Assembly (NCBI GenBank): GCA_030062745.1
Contig: CP099839.1
Span: 35,745,293 to 35,809,292, forward strand
DNA length: 64,000 nucleotides
Source of the DNA: Capitulum mitella
Lineage: Eukaryota; Arthropoda; Thecostraca; Pollicipedomorpha; Pollicipedidae
Direction of reading: 5' to 3'
Below the pieces are notes generated by a model. The model did no database searches. It saw nothing but the letters and a program-made list of their open reading frames with translations, and was not told the origin of the DNA. Made by a program: the position numbers and the translations under genes. Numbering within the stretch: position 1 is the first letter of the stretch; each line of letters starts with the position of its first letter. This document shows, one piece after another, positions 22,640-32,344 of the stretch.

Positions 22640-25600
22640 TTCGGCCTTCACCGTCGGTTAGTCCGGTGCCGGATAAGTGTTAAGTTTTTCCGACGACAAA
22701 ATGGTGAGAAAGTCAAAATTCTGGATATGAGCAATCTCCGCAAACAGATGCCGTCGTAAGGTGGAGTAAACTGAGCAGTGCAAAACGAACTGACTGACGG
22801 TTTCAAATGGGTGGCCGCAGAAACATTTTGGAGATTCACCAAGCTGGATGCGGAACAGATTGGCGCTCATTTTCGACATGCCCACTCTCATGTGGGTATG
22901 GAGAATGTTACCTAATTCTGAGTCGCAGGAACAGCAATTTGGGGGGATGGTGCTGAAATATCGCAGGATGAAATGGTCAACGAGAGGTGCAAGGCGAACA
23001 GAGAGCGGTGGTGAATTCCAAAGTTGTGTTGTGGCCGGTACAAGGAATCCTCGGAAGGCAGTGGTGCAGTTACCGGGAAGAGTGCGAAAACAGGTATTTC
23101 GAAGATTGAGCCCTGTGTCGAATTCCCTTATTGGGGAAAGAATGGATCTAATGTAGGCCGGAATGTGTTACTGTGGCTCAGGTAACTTGTAAAACAGTGA
23201 TATTTTGTGCATGACACGTCTTCTTGTGACTGTCCGATCAAGGAATCTGTTGGCCGTCAAATGCCAGGTAGTGAGCATGTAGTTTCGTTTGGTTGGTAAA
23301 CGTTTGCTGAACAATTTTAGAGGCATTAAATGTGATGAACCATTTTTAGCCATATCTATGAATTTTATCTAGATCGTGTTGTAATGACTGCTTGGAAGGT
23401 GTCGGGCGTCTGATGAGCGTAGAGCAAAGCATCATCGGCAAAAAAAGAATGCCATCTGTAGTTTTTTTTCAGCTAGTCCGTTCAAATACATAAGGGCTAA
23501 AGGCGGGCCGATCCCTGATCACTGATTCCATGATCCCTGCGGGCAGCCGGCGCTTAACAAGCAGGCTGAAGAAATGGACTTGCGAACTTTTACCTGCTGT
23601 GTGCGGTGTTTAAGGTAGGATTTAAGCCAAAACAGAAGGGAACCGGTGGTGCTGAATACTGTTTCGCATTTTTTTAATAGTCCGTTGTGCCAGATTTTAT
23701 CGAAGTATTTTGAAATGCCAAGATAGATGGCAGTAAAATCGTGACCTGTGTTCAGTGTCTTGAGTAGATAATGACAGAGATACATTAATCGAAGTTGAGT
23801 GCTATCTGTGATTGTTTGTTAGTAACTGATTTTTACACAAATGCCTATGAATATGCCTATAAACAAGTTTTTCGAAAATTTCGAAAACGAAGGTAAGAAC
23901 GATATAGGCCGATAATATGTGGGATCATACGACGAGCGTTTGTTTTTAAAGATGGGTGGATTGATGTCTGTTTCCAGATGTTCGGAAAATACCTCAACGT
24001 AGTGACATGTTGAAAACGTCAGTGAGAGGCTCGACAATTATAATCGCTGAAAGCTTGATGATTTTCGTCGGCAGTAGATCGGAGCCACTTGATTTGTTCG
24101 GATCTAGAGCATTTGTGATTTTTAGAACTTCGTGCTGGGGAACAATAAGAGTGCTGAGAGTGGGCACCGGCCTGATATCGTGAATATGTGGTGATACGTT
24201 ATGACTGCGCAGCGAAATGACCATTCAACAGCGTCTCCATGTCTTTGTCGTCGGTCATAGTATGTCCGTCGGGTTGTTCCAGTGGAGGTGTTGCCGTGTC
24301 CCGTGAGCGTTCAGTTGTGCTGCGGAGTATTTGGTGGTATTTGTATGGATTGTGTTTGTGTTCAAGGTGTTTGCGCATCTGCTGGTCAGTGTGTTGTTGT
24401 TTCAGCTGTCTGTTAATGTCGGTTACTGTGTTTCGTTGCTGTCTCCAGCAGCACCAGTCGTAGTCTGTCTGGGTCTGTTTGGATAGTCTGCAAGGTCTGT
24501 CACGTTTTCTGATGTTACGCCGCAGTTCACACGTTACCCAAGGTTTGTCGGCAGGTCGGGCTCGAGCAGTTTTCTTAGGTACGGCTTCTTTGGAAGTTTT
24601 CAAAATGCCACTAGTGAATTCTGAGGTCGATGCATGGATGTCTTCTATGTCTGTTCTACGTCTCCAGTCGGTATTGATAAGCAGTTGGATGAATCTAACA
24701 GAGTCGAGTTTTCCATAGTCCAACGAGGCTTTAAAAGCAGTCAGTGTATGGCCTGTGGGGATCTGAAGTTGAACAAAAATCGGGAAATGATCTAATTTTG
24801 AGAAAGAGGAAAGTGCGCTGCAGTCAGTTATGAGGTCGCAAGTATTTGTAAACATCAGGTCACGCAGATTGGTTGAATTTTCTGGCATTCCAGTCAGGTG
24901 GTCAGTTAACTGACGAAGATGAAGTTTTTCAACCATGCCTGGCAATCTTTTGTCAAATGATGTGATGCCACTGTGTCTCTGTTCGTGGGAGGTCTTCAAA
25001 TATGTATTGTTTGATAAACTGTGTATTGTATATCGCTTGTAGATAGTATATATTAAATAAATACATATGTTGAAGTCGTCTGTGATTAGAACAGCCGAAG
25101 AATTGTGGGCGTAAGCCAGGCTGACACTTTGCATAAATCTATCGATGTACTCGTCAAATATGTCTTCCAGTAAATTTGGTGGGAGACAGATGCAGTATGT
25201 GGTCAGGGGAGTGTTGCCGGTTTTAATTTTGCGTCAGATCCATCCTTTCCCTTCTAATTCCAGATCACTGGGTCGACTGATGGAGAGGCGTGCTCGGGCA
25301 TAGAGAGAGCCCCCCTCCGTATCTCGTCCTAAGGCGAGTGAAAGGAACGTGGAACCGGTTAAGGGTAAATATGCGGGGTTCCACGCTCTCGTGCAATTTT
25401 GTTTCTGTATGAGCTAAAATATCTATACTGTTGGTGTTTACAAATTGCTCAAGTTGTCAAATTTGTTGGGTGAAATTATGCTGCTGCTATGGATATGTGC
25501 TACTTTAAAGCTGTTTGTTCTGCTTAAACGCTGCGGTCCAGGATTGACATGAATGCCCACCATTACAAGCAGACGGTTTGGATTTATATACACACTGAAG

Positions 25601-25730
25601 AGTGCCCACTGGGAATTGGTCAAAGTATTTGCGTATATGAAGGGGTGGTGCGTGTTCCGGGCAACAACATCCATGGGTACCCATCCTTCCAGATCGCCAT
25701 AATAATGAGTTGGGGGCCCCACGACAGGCA
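22640..25730 (-). pseudogene. Non-LTR retrotransposon (CR1/L2-type LINE), endonuclease to C-terminus, degraded
   Basis: Reading on the minus strand, 25722-25438 gives VMVGIHVNPGPQ, then FKVAHI, the usual opening of the endonuclease ORF. 25134-24199 is the longest open frame in the window (311 codons). It covers the endonuclease end (AVLITDDFNI, LDHFPIFVQL) and the linker to RT. 24224-23994 has LDPNKSSGSDLLPTKIIK. 24037-23819 has YYRPISFLPSFSKF. 23785-23519 has FTAIYLGISKYFDKIWHNGL and the SAGCPQGS motif. 23353-23168 and 22891-22658 give the C-terminal end, with CFCGHPFETVSQFVLHCSVY, a cysteine/histidine motif common at LINE ends. In the endonuclease the usual GDFN reads DDFN and SDH reads LDH. 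With the frame breaks, this marks a dead copy. Confidence 0.9.
24199..25134 (-). CDS. Longest surviving ORF of the LINE: endonuclease C-terminus and RT linker (311 codons)
   Basis: This open frame lies inside the minus-strand LINE. Residues about 10-25 hold the DFN motif of the exonuclease-endonuclease-phosphatase fold. Residues about 105-130 give LITDCSALSSFSKLDHFPIF, the family's final histidine motif with serine replaced by leucine. The remainder is a basic linker (RRNIRKRDRPCRL, then HKHNPYKYHQILRS) that leads to the reverse transcriptase. The ATG is internal to the element's ORF and is not its natural start. It may be predicted as a gene by automatic pipelines, but it is transposon sequence. 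Confidence 0.75.
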   Translation of the reverse strand: MQSVSLAYAHNSSAVLITDDFNICIYLIYTIYKRYTIHSLSNNTYLKTSHEQRHSGITSFDKRLPGMVEKLHLRQLTDHLTGMPENSTNLRDLMFTNTCDLITDCSALSSFSKLDHFPIFVQLQIPTGHTLTAFKASLDYGKLDSVRFIQLLINTDWRRRTDIEDIHASTSEFTSGILKTSKEAVPKKTARARPADKPWVTCELRRNIRKRDRPCRLSKQTQTDYDWCCWRQQRNTVTDINRQLKQQHTDQQMRKHLEHKHNPYKYHQILRSTTERSRDTATPPLEQPDGHTMTDDKDMETLLNGHFAAQS

Positions 25731-26890
25731 GGAGCCGGACAGCAGCCTCTTGACCTCAACCAAAAGAGTAGGGCGGAGCAACCGAGCGAGGGCGAACGAC
25801 GGGCGAAGCGACAGTGGTCCGGGAGCTGGATCTGGTTCGCCGAGGCACTGTTCGCTGTAAGTGGCGGTGATCGGTACTTGAATATGACGAAAGAAATTAT
25901 GGTGGATATGAGAGCGCACAAACACACACACTCATACATGCAGAAAAACCGCATCACATAAAAAAATACGAATAACGACGCGAGATGTAACAATCGTCAC
26001 CCATAGCCAATAACAAGAGGAATAAATCCTAGCTCTTCATGGAGTAGCTGAGAGCATACACGCACTCACATGGACACAGCAAGGTTTCCTCACGCAGTAG
26101 AAGCACTAGCAGCGTGTCGTGAGTGCGGTGGGGGGGGGGGGAGCTGAACCCGCTTCACGCACGGTAGGGGAAGGCATTGGAGCGCAGGAGCGGGGCACGT
26201 CACTGGTGGACCAGTCTCAGAGGCGGGACCAGCGTGCAGGCGTAGCGGGCCGGCGATCAAAATGCAAGTTGGTTCAGGTGCCACGGGCATAGTTGTGAAC
26301 AGCACCGCGCATGTGCGCGCGACGCCGCGAAAGTTTTTTGTTGTTGTTGCCACCTATGAAGTAAAAAACTGTATATTTGTATTTTATTTATGTATACATA
26401 TGAATATATATATACATAGATATATAGATAGATGTAGGTATAGATATGTACGATATGTATATATTTGTACCATCGTTCTGTCGTATACAGTTCATGACAC
26501 TCTTTTATCTTTTATTCCAACTGCCTTTTTTACATGCAATGTACATTTTAAGTTTTTTCTAATAGAAAACATTGGTCAGGCTCAGAGGAGAACTGGTAAG
26601 GCTCAGAACAATATTGGTGGGTCTCGAGTACTATCAGGCATATAGAAACCGAAGCAGTGCGGCCGTTTGACCAAAAAGTCTGTTGATATATTTCTTCCGA
26701 TTTAAATTGTTTTGTGCCTTATTCCTTACCTTCTGTCTATCTCTTATCTATTACGGCCGTTCTTTTCGTTATTATTATCTATTTCCCCTATGAAAACCGG
26801 CGAAAGATATTGGGGGAAGGGGGGGGGGGCAAGATCGACTTTGGATGGACTGTGATTTCCTTTGCGGGGGAAATGCGCACACCGATACGC
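25731..26890. other. GC-rich stretch upstream of the LINE, then repeats
   Basis: 25705-25870 is GC-rich and lies just beyond the 5' end of the minus-strand LINE ORF, so it may be its 5' UTR. 26125-26260 is another GC-rich patch with a G-run. 26385-26470 is a TATA/GATA-type microsatellite, and 26706-26840 is a right-hand module of the microsatellite-bearing repeat family. No exon was recognised. Confidence 0.45.
26385..26840. repeat. TATA/GATA microsatellite plus right-hand module of a dispersed family
   Basis: 26385-26470 is TATATACATAGATATATAG-type simple sequence. 26706-26840 (ccttctgtctatctcttatctattacggcc, split here by short differences, then tattattatc, tttccc, aaaccggc and a G-run) is collinear with 61797-61895. 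In that copy the same module also directly follows a TA microsatellite. Confidence 0.7.
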
Positions 26891-26896
26891 CTACTT

Positions 26897-27190
26897 ATAC
26901 CAGGGTCAGTGAAGCTCAAGGTCATCAAAGGTCAAGGTAAAATATCTTGCAACCTGGCCCAGATTTGCTTTGCGACATGTCGCTTTGCATTAAATATGCA
27001 TTCCAAGACCCTAATAAAAACACGTATGCGCACATGGATACGCTTATATATACTAGGGTCATTTCGGGTAATGGTGATCGAAGGTCAAGGGCAAATATTT
27101 TAAGATCTGGTCCAGATCTGCTGTGCAATATGTCGATTTGTATGCTATATGCGTTCAACGACCCTACTAAAAGCACATTTGGCACATTGA
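26897..27190. repeat. Tandem pair of ~150 bp AGGTCA-bearing units
   Basis: Unit 1 (26897-27045) and unit 2 (27047-27190) share the order taccagggtca or tactagggtca, aaggtcaagg, cc(c)agat(t/c)tgct, gcgacatgtcg or gcaatatgtcg, ttaaatatgc or ctatatgc, and ccctaataaaa or ccctactaaaa. In unit 1 two AGGTCA half-sites start at 26919 and 26929, a 10 bp period. A further copy lies inverted at about 31183-31320. Confidence 0.8.
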
Positions 27191-27369
27191 TACTCAAATG
27201 TATATGCGTATATACATACACATTCATACATAAATATAAACGCTGGAAGTGACCAAATGTACCTATGTTGGCTACCTTTACTGAAAATAAGCCAAAAGAT
27301 GCGTCTAGCGACCTTATTTACACTCAAGCTATCCCGTGCTGCTCGAAATCTGATTTGTAAAAGATGAAA

Positions 27370-27600
27370 AAATGACGCCATAGGTCGATGACCTGACGTG
27401 ACCTCGGCTCGAAATCCTCAATCACTGGATAGAAACTATCGTATTCGATGTTTTAACCGTCAAACAATTACCCTTTTCCGGTTTCGTTTGAAAAGTCGTA
27501 CGGAATGGCCTGTACGAGAAAATGCCCAAAGTTGACCTTTTCGACCCCACTTGACCTTGAAGATATTGACCTAGGATTACGACAGTTGCGCACAATGTAA
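27370..27600. repeat. AGGTCA/TGACCT-rich fragment
   Basis: TGACCT words occur at 27388, 27399, 27533, 27552 and 27567 with an aggtc(g/a) at 27383. It directly precedes copy 2 of repeat family D and may be part of the same inserted block. Confidence 0.55.
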
Positions 27601-27789
27601 ATCGTTGTAGGCCCATCCTGTCCATAAAATTTCATGTCTCTAGCTCTTTCCGTTTTTGAGATCGGAGGGGAGGCGCTTTGGTGCTCCCTTCCTGTACGCG
27701 TTAGCGCGAAACCCCCTTCCATTGCGCGGGTTAATTTAGCCGTACCTGAGGAGCATAAAAAATTTCTGCGTTTCTTTAGAGTGGTCCGC

Positions 27790-28550
27790 TATACGACAAT
27801 GGGCTTTTCCAAGCCATGTATTTCTGTCTTGAAAACGATTGTTTTTCCCCTATTGTTAACCTCCTGACGAACCATAACCTCGCTTAAACCACATCAGCCT
27901 AATGTTTTGATGCCCCTTAACTAAAAAGTGACCTTGCATTTTGCCCCAGATAGACTTATTGACCTTTAGGTGTGATCTTTAGACCACATGGGTACCGAGA
28001 AAGTCATTTCCACAGAAGCCGAGTCAAGTCGCCGTAAGCATCTCGTCAATGCACAGTTCGGAAGACAAGCGTTGGTTAGATGACAAGATGTTGCTACATA
28101 ATGCATATGTCAACCGCCTGTGACATGAAGCAAGGCATATCTCAAAATAACTTTTCATTTCAAGATAACATTTCATGTGATGAAGAAACCGACCCTTGTG
28201 ACTATGCGCGACTTAATGCAATTCTTTTGCTACGTCTCTTTCCACGCACCATAGTCCTGGGTCATAGTCCATCATGCACCATAGTTCGAGCCATAGTCAT
28301 GAAGTTAACGTCTGCAAAAGTCGGGGGATGCATCCCGGTCTGGCTAAGCCAATGACACATCATTATGTCGTTGCCGCCCTCGGCTTTGTTTTTTGACGAT
28401 GTTTGTTCGGACGATAGGAGCACCTAAAGGATTAACAGTTACATTTATTAGGTCTTTTGGTGTCATTCCTACCTTACGTAATGACTGATCCTGTCTTTCC
28501 TTCCTCTATTTTATGACCTCCATGACCCGTGTAGTGTGCAACTTGTCAGT
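27790..28550. repeat. Dispersed repeat family D, copy 2
   Basis: Collinear with 16030-16735. It keeps the words tttctgtcttgaaaacgatt, ccataacctcgcttaaac, gaccttgcattttgcccca, cgaagaaaccgaccc or similar, ggtcttttggtgtcattcc, and gtagtgtgcaac at the right end. The two copies are diverged by substitutions and small indels. Neither has an open frame that spans it. Confidence 0.8.
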
Positions 28551-29727
28551 CGAGTTGCCTTCGCGCCGATCCCCCGGTCAGCTACGGCGCCGGCGCTCGC
28601 CGTTCTGGCCTTTTTCCCTTTGCCTGTCCGGTGTGAATGGACTGAGTAAGTGATGAGTGCGTGCCAGCAGATCGAATTTCAAGTCTCGTCTACCTGCGGT
28701 GATGTACGGACCGCAACTGCGCCGCGGCAACATGACTGCTCCTTACCGCTACTGCTCCGGCACTCCTCGGCCATAGATGGTCGGCTTCTGAAGGCAAGGC
28801 GCCTGGCACCTCATCGCCATGCTAATTCCAATGAGCCGTGATTCAGTTCGCCGCAACATTGTGATGCTGCTTGTGTTGCTGGCGGTAGTCCGAGCCGTGC
28901 CCTGCTCGCCCGCACAGAGTCCCGGGATCCGAGCTGCTTTGCGTGACTTCAACCTACTTAGGTCAGTGGACGCGAGCCCGGAATGTGTGCCTCCACTCGC
29001 AACCCACAGCTGTTGCGCCGTCGAGGACCGCGTCTGGTTGGCAACCCGGTCGGGTCGAGCCCAGTGTAAACGAGTGGCACAAACGCGCGGCTGCGCGCCG
29101 TTCGTTCGCTCGAACGGCCTCGCCTGTCTCAACAATGCTCTTTGCTTTCCGGCTTCTTTTTCGACGCATCAATCAGGCTTGACCATTGGCGTTGTAGTCG
29201 GAAGCCGACTAGTCTTGTCGTAAGTCGTATGTCTCGTCAGGCGTCAGTCGATCGTCTCCGCACGAATGCTGCAACTCACCGATTGGTGACGTTTCATGGC
29301 GTATTCAAACGTGGTCATTGACCATTGGCGATCAGGGATGACAGCCAATGAGCGATGCTGTGAGTAGGTGGCCTTTCAAGGGAGCGAGCTGCCCACACGT
29401 ACAAGCCTCTTCGACAGCAGTTGCCAGCGTGCAGGGCTTCGAGTCAGAAGGTCCCTGGTTCGAATCCAGAAGTCGAATTAAATATTTTTAATTAGCGGGC
29501 TTGCCGGGGCCATAGCTAAGACGAAGTGTGATATACTCGTATGTATGACAACAACAATTACGTGACGCCCACTGTCAGCTGTTGCAGAGCGCGGTCGCCC
29601 TGCCGACGCCGCGGGCAAAACCGCTCATGTAAACTGGCCTTGAGGCGAGGCTGGCGCGTACCCAGCGCACGGCGCCCGGGGGAGCGGAGGCGGACGTGGC
29701 TGGCGCTGGGATCCGGCGCTGAGCGGC
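28551..29727 (+). other. GC- and CpG-rich stretch, possibly LINE 5' region
   Basis: This block is clearly GC-richer than its flanks and leads into a LINE endonuclease N-terminus at 29735. It may be the 5' UTR or ORF1 region of that LINE. A B-box-like word (ggttcgaatccag) with a tRNA-type T stem sits at about 29457-29470. One ORF with a signal-peptide-like start is listed separately. I cannot assign a function to the block. Confidence 0.4.
28819..29223 (+). CDS. Hypothetical 134-residue ORF with signal-peptide-like start
   Basis: The frame starts with a true ATG. It has two arginines (RR) followed by a hydrophobic run, NIVMLLVLLAVVRAV, which would serve as a signal peptide with cleavage near residue 27. 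The rest has several cysteines (PECVPP, SCCAV, QCKRV, GCAPF, ACLNNALCF) but no family I recognise. It has no visible introns. The opposite strand is open for 128 codons over the same bases, as happens by chance in GC-rich DNA, and the block may belong to a LINE. I would not treat it as a gene without transcript evidence. Confidence 0.2.
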   Translation: MLIPMSRDSVRRNIVMLLVLLAVVRAVPCSPAQSPGIRAALRDFNLLRSVDASPECVPPLATHSCCAVEDRVWLATRSGRAQCKRVAQTRGCAPFVRSNGLACLNNALCFPASFSTHQSGLTIGVVVGSRLVLS

Positions 29728-29734
29728 TCAGCAC

Positions 29735-29945
29735 TATTGTTTGGCTTTATCAACATTCGGTCCCTGAAGCCAAAATTTCTGGAACTCTCACAAGAGCTGA
29801 ACTTTTTTAATTATTACGTCATGGCTCCCACCGAGAACTGGCTGAAGCCATCGAGCCCCAGCCGTTTGTTGATGCTGTCCGGCTACCATCTCATCCGCTC
29901 TAACAGCACAGTGGCACGTGTTAACGGCAAAGCTTGCAGTAGAAT
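29735..29945 (+). pseudogene. LINE endonuclease N-terminal fragment
   Basis: The translation reads FGFINIRSLKPKFLELSQEL, then MAPTENWLKPSS, then LSGYHLIRSNS. This is the standard opening of LINE apurinic-type endonucleases (a family NIRSL box, a TETWL box degraded to TENWL, and a GYxLIR box). The similarity stops near 29945, and downstream sequence is unrelated for about 2.4 kb until endonuclease coding resumes near 32.35 kb. It may be the severed 5' part of the LINE at 32.3-33.8 kb. Confidence 0.8.
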
Positions 29946-30079
29946 CGCTCTCGCAGCTTACCAAACTTACCTCGGCGCCAACCAAGGTAACTTGGTGTGC
30001 CTATAGAGACAACCTGGGTGATGTCACAGGTTTATGAACGCCATTCGGCTGAATGTGTCAATCAAGGTAACTTGATGTG

Positions 30080-30237
30080 CAGTGGCGCAGCCAGGATTTC
30101 CTTAGGGGGGAGGGGGGGCTCAGTGTGAACTGAAATCATACGAAAACCGCCTGCCGGGAGGACGACGTGCAATGCTTTCCACAAAAAATGCGGGCCTTAG
30201 GGGGAGCGGGCCCCCGGACCCCTTAGCTGTGCCTCTG
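30080..30237. mobile_element. hAT-type MITE, copy 1, with 8 bp target-site duplication
   Basis: A 158 bp element starting cagtggcgcagcc and ending gctgtgcctctg, so the ends form inverted repeats (cagtggcgcagc against cagaggcacagc). It is flanked by ttgatgtg (30072-30079) and ctgatgtg (30238-30245), an 8 bp duplication with one difference, the hAT signature. It has no coding capacity. The interior (a G-run, gaactgaaatcatacgaaaa, ccgcctgccggga, aatgcgggcc) recurs at 57025 and, inverted, at 53247. Confidence 0.88.
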
Positions 30238-30245
30238 CTGATGTG

Positions 30246-31864
30246 CCTCCTAGGTCAGCTTATGAACGGGGCTCTGAACGTCTTTCTGGTCACTCACAGG
30301 TATCAAATCACAAAGAAGTAAGAGGTAAGGACGGAGGTGCCGCGGTGCCAATCACGCTTGGATATGGCAGCCCGTTGCTGTTGAGATGTATACCATAAGT
30401 TTACCAATGTCGAACTTTGCTGTGAAATCGGGTGTAATGGAACCGCGTTGATGTTTTTCGTAGAGACTGAATAAAATGGCTCTTGAAAGCAGAGTTCCTG
30501 CAAAAACTTTAATATTAGTAACGATAAAACACATCATTGCCTGGGCACACGCAATATTAAGCAGAAGATGATTCAAGGAACATGATTCATGATAAGTAAG
30601 CATATGTGTCAGTAATTACTTTGTTTCGTAGCTTGCAGATGTAAAATGTAGCCATAGGCGTCAGTCTGCATACTTTTGGGTGGGCTGTCGCCCTCCTCCC
30701 TCCCCCCATGGTACTCTCGGCCCCTCCCATACTTTTTACTCTCAGATCGCCTTACACATATTGGCTTTAAGCATCTCATAAACAGTGTATTGGAATTGGA
30801 ATAGGAGTAATGGAATCATTCCGGAATTATTCCACTATTTTGGTGAAATCAGCTGAATTGGGAACCATTTCTCGCAGGTCAAGAAGGAACTAGAACGATT
30901 CCTTTTATTTTTGGGTGGAGTTGGAATTAAAGTGGTTTTAACAGGGTTTAATGCATTCCCAAGAGATGCCAATTGTTTTGTATCTTGATGCTGACAAATT
31001 ATTGACAGATCCGTGCCATCCGAAACGTTTATTCAACCACAACTGTTTAAGAGTGATGTCAGTGATGTCTCGTTCTTATTCTTCTGGAAGTGCGCGGCTC
31101 TACCGTCGTTGCTATACAACGGCGACATGCTGGTGAGGGCAGAGGGCGTCAGTTTTCGCAAAGGAAAGGATAGTGATTTTCACGTGTTTTTATCAGGGTC
31201 TTTAAATGCATATTCCATACAAACCGACATGTTGCAAAGCAAATCTGGATCAGGTCACGAGCTGTTTGGCCTTGAACTTTGATGGCCTTGACCCTTATTG
31301 ACCCCGTCTTTGGTCTTGGTACATGCATCACGTATGCCCGAATGACGTTGCGTGATTGTGTTCAAACGATAATCTTAGGTAAAACGTTAGTCCTTACACA
31401 AAGTTCGCATTTGTCAGCGACAACCGTCGTTTTCGTTATGTTTGCTGGACTTCAAATGCTTGAAACCTCAAAAATCTCCGGCCGATTTTCGATTTTCCTG
31501 CTTCATTCGACGAGTTATTTAATTGCCATAAATGTCACAAAGTAGTTGCAACCAGTTCCGATCCGTCCTCGAGATATTCAAGAAAAACAAGTGGGGTGGG
31601 TGGGACAAAAAAGACTCCCCTTCTAGTGCGCGTGTTAAGATATCTTTTTTTCGTGATTTCATTTTCATACCGTCTTAGTAAGTTGGTGTAAGTGCTATTC
31701 CAAATTTGAAGACATGATCCGAGGCCCCCAGTCAAAATTTTTAAGACGAGGTCCGACTCACCAGGACGGGAGACCAGTGCTCTGCTACCATCTGAACTAT
31801 CTATCTCGGTAGCATTCGGAAAGTTTGCTCTCAATCGACTGCCATGCGACTTTCCACCTTTCGA
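30246..31864. other. No gene; repeats and a SINE fragment
   Basis: 30780-30950 is a ggaatt/gattcc-rich patch related to 21295-21450. 31183-31320 is an inverted copy of the AGGTCA-bearing units at 26.9 kb. 31739-31804 is a tRNA-like SINE fragment. I see no coding exon. Confidence 0.5.
31739..31806 (-). repeat. tRNA-like SINE fragment
   Basis: On the minus strand: gatagttcagatggtagcag (A box region), then agcactggtctcccgtcctg, then a degraded B box (ggtgagtcgga). The same order, gttcagag, gcgctggtctcc, ggttcgagtcacc, is found at 50541-50600 on the minus strand. The two are probably copies of one SINE family. Confidence 0.5.
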
Positions 31865-32340
31865 CTTACTCATTTAGAGTAATTCACATTTCGATTAACC
31901 GACATTCGACAGATTAGCATTCAGCTTACCAGCGTTCGGCTAATTTGCATTTCGGTCAAATGAAATTCGACTAATTGATTTTCGGCAGCTTGATATGCCG
32001 TCAAATACCATCCGACTTACTGAAAGTCATCGAACTGACACTCGACTAACTGGCACTCGTCAAATTCTCATTTGATTCATTGACATTCGTATAACTGACA
32101 TCAGGCTATTTGACATCCGCCAAACTGACAATGGACTCATTGGCATTCGACAAATTGATATTCGCCTAATTGGCATTCAGCAAGCTTACATGTCGACAAA
32201 AAAGTATGTCAATTTGCCCTTCGACTGTCTGCCTTTTCGCTTTTTCACGTCTCGGCAAAATAACATATTGGCAAACAGTCATTTGACCTTTTCGCATTGG
32301 ACAAAAAGGCATTCGACCAAAAACCGTTCGACTATTTGTC
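31865..32340. repeat. Degenerate ~20 bp tandem array (cgactaattggcattcgac type)
   Basis: Words such as cgactaattg, cgacttactg, cgaactgaca, ctcgactaactggcact, ggactcattggcattcg, cgcctaattggcattcag follow one another at about 20-21 bp for more than 450 bp. The array abuts the resumption of LINE coding near 32.35 kb. Its unit style resembles the arms of the foldback-like structure at 17.6-18.9 kb. Confidence 0.8.
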
Positions 32341-32344
32341 CTGT

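Noticed and set aside
29420..29478. tRNA gene with a perfect B box (ggttcgaatccag)
   Set aside because: No matching A box or acceptor stem could be found upstream.
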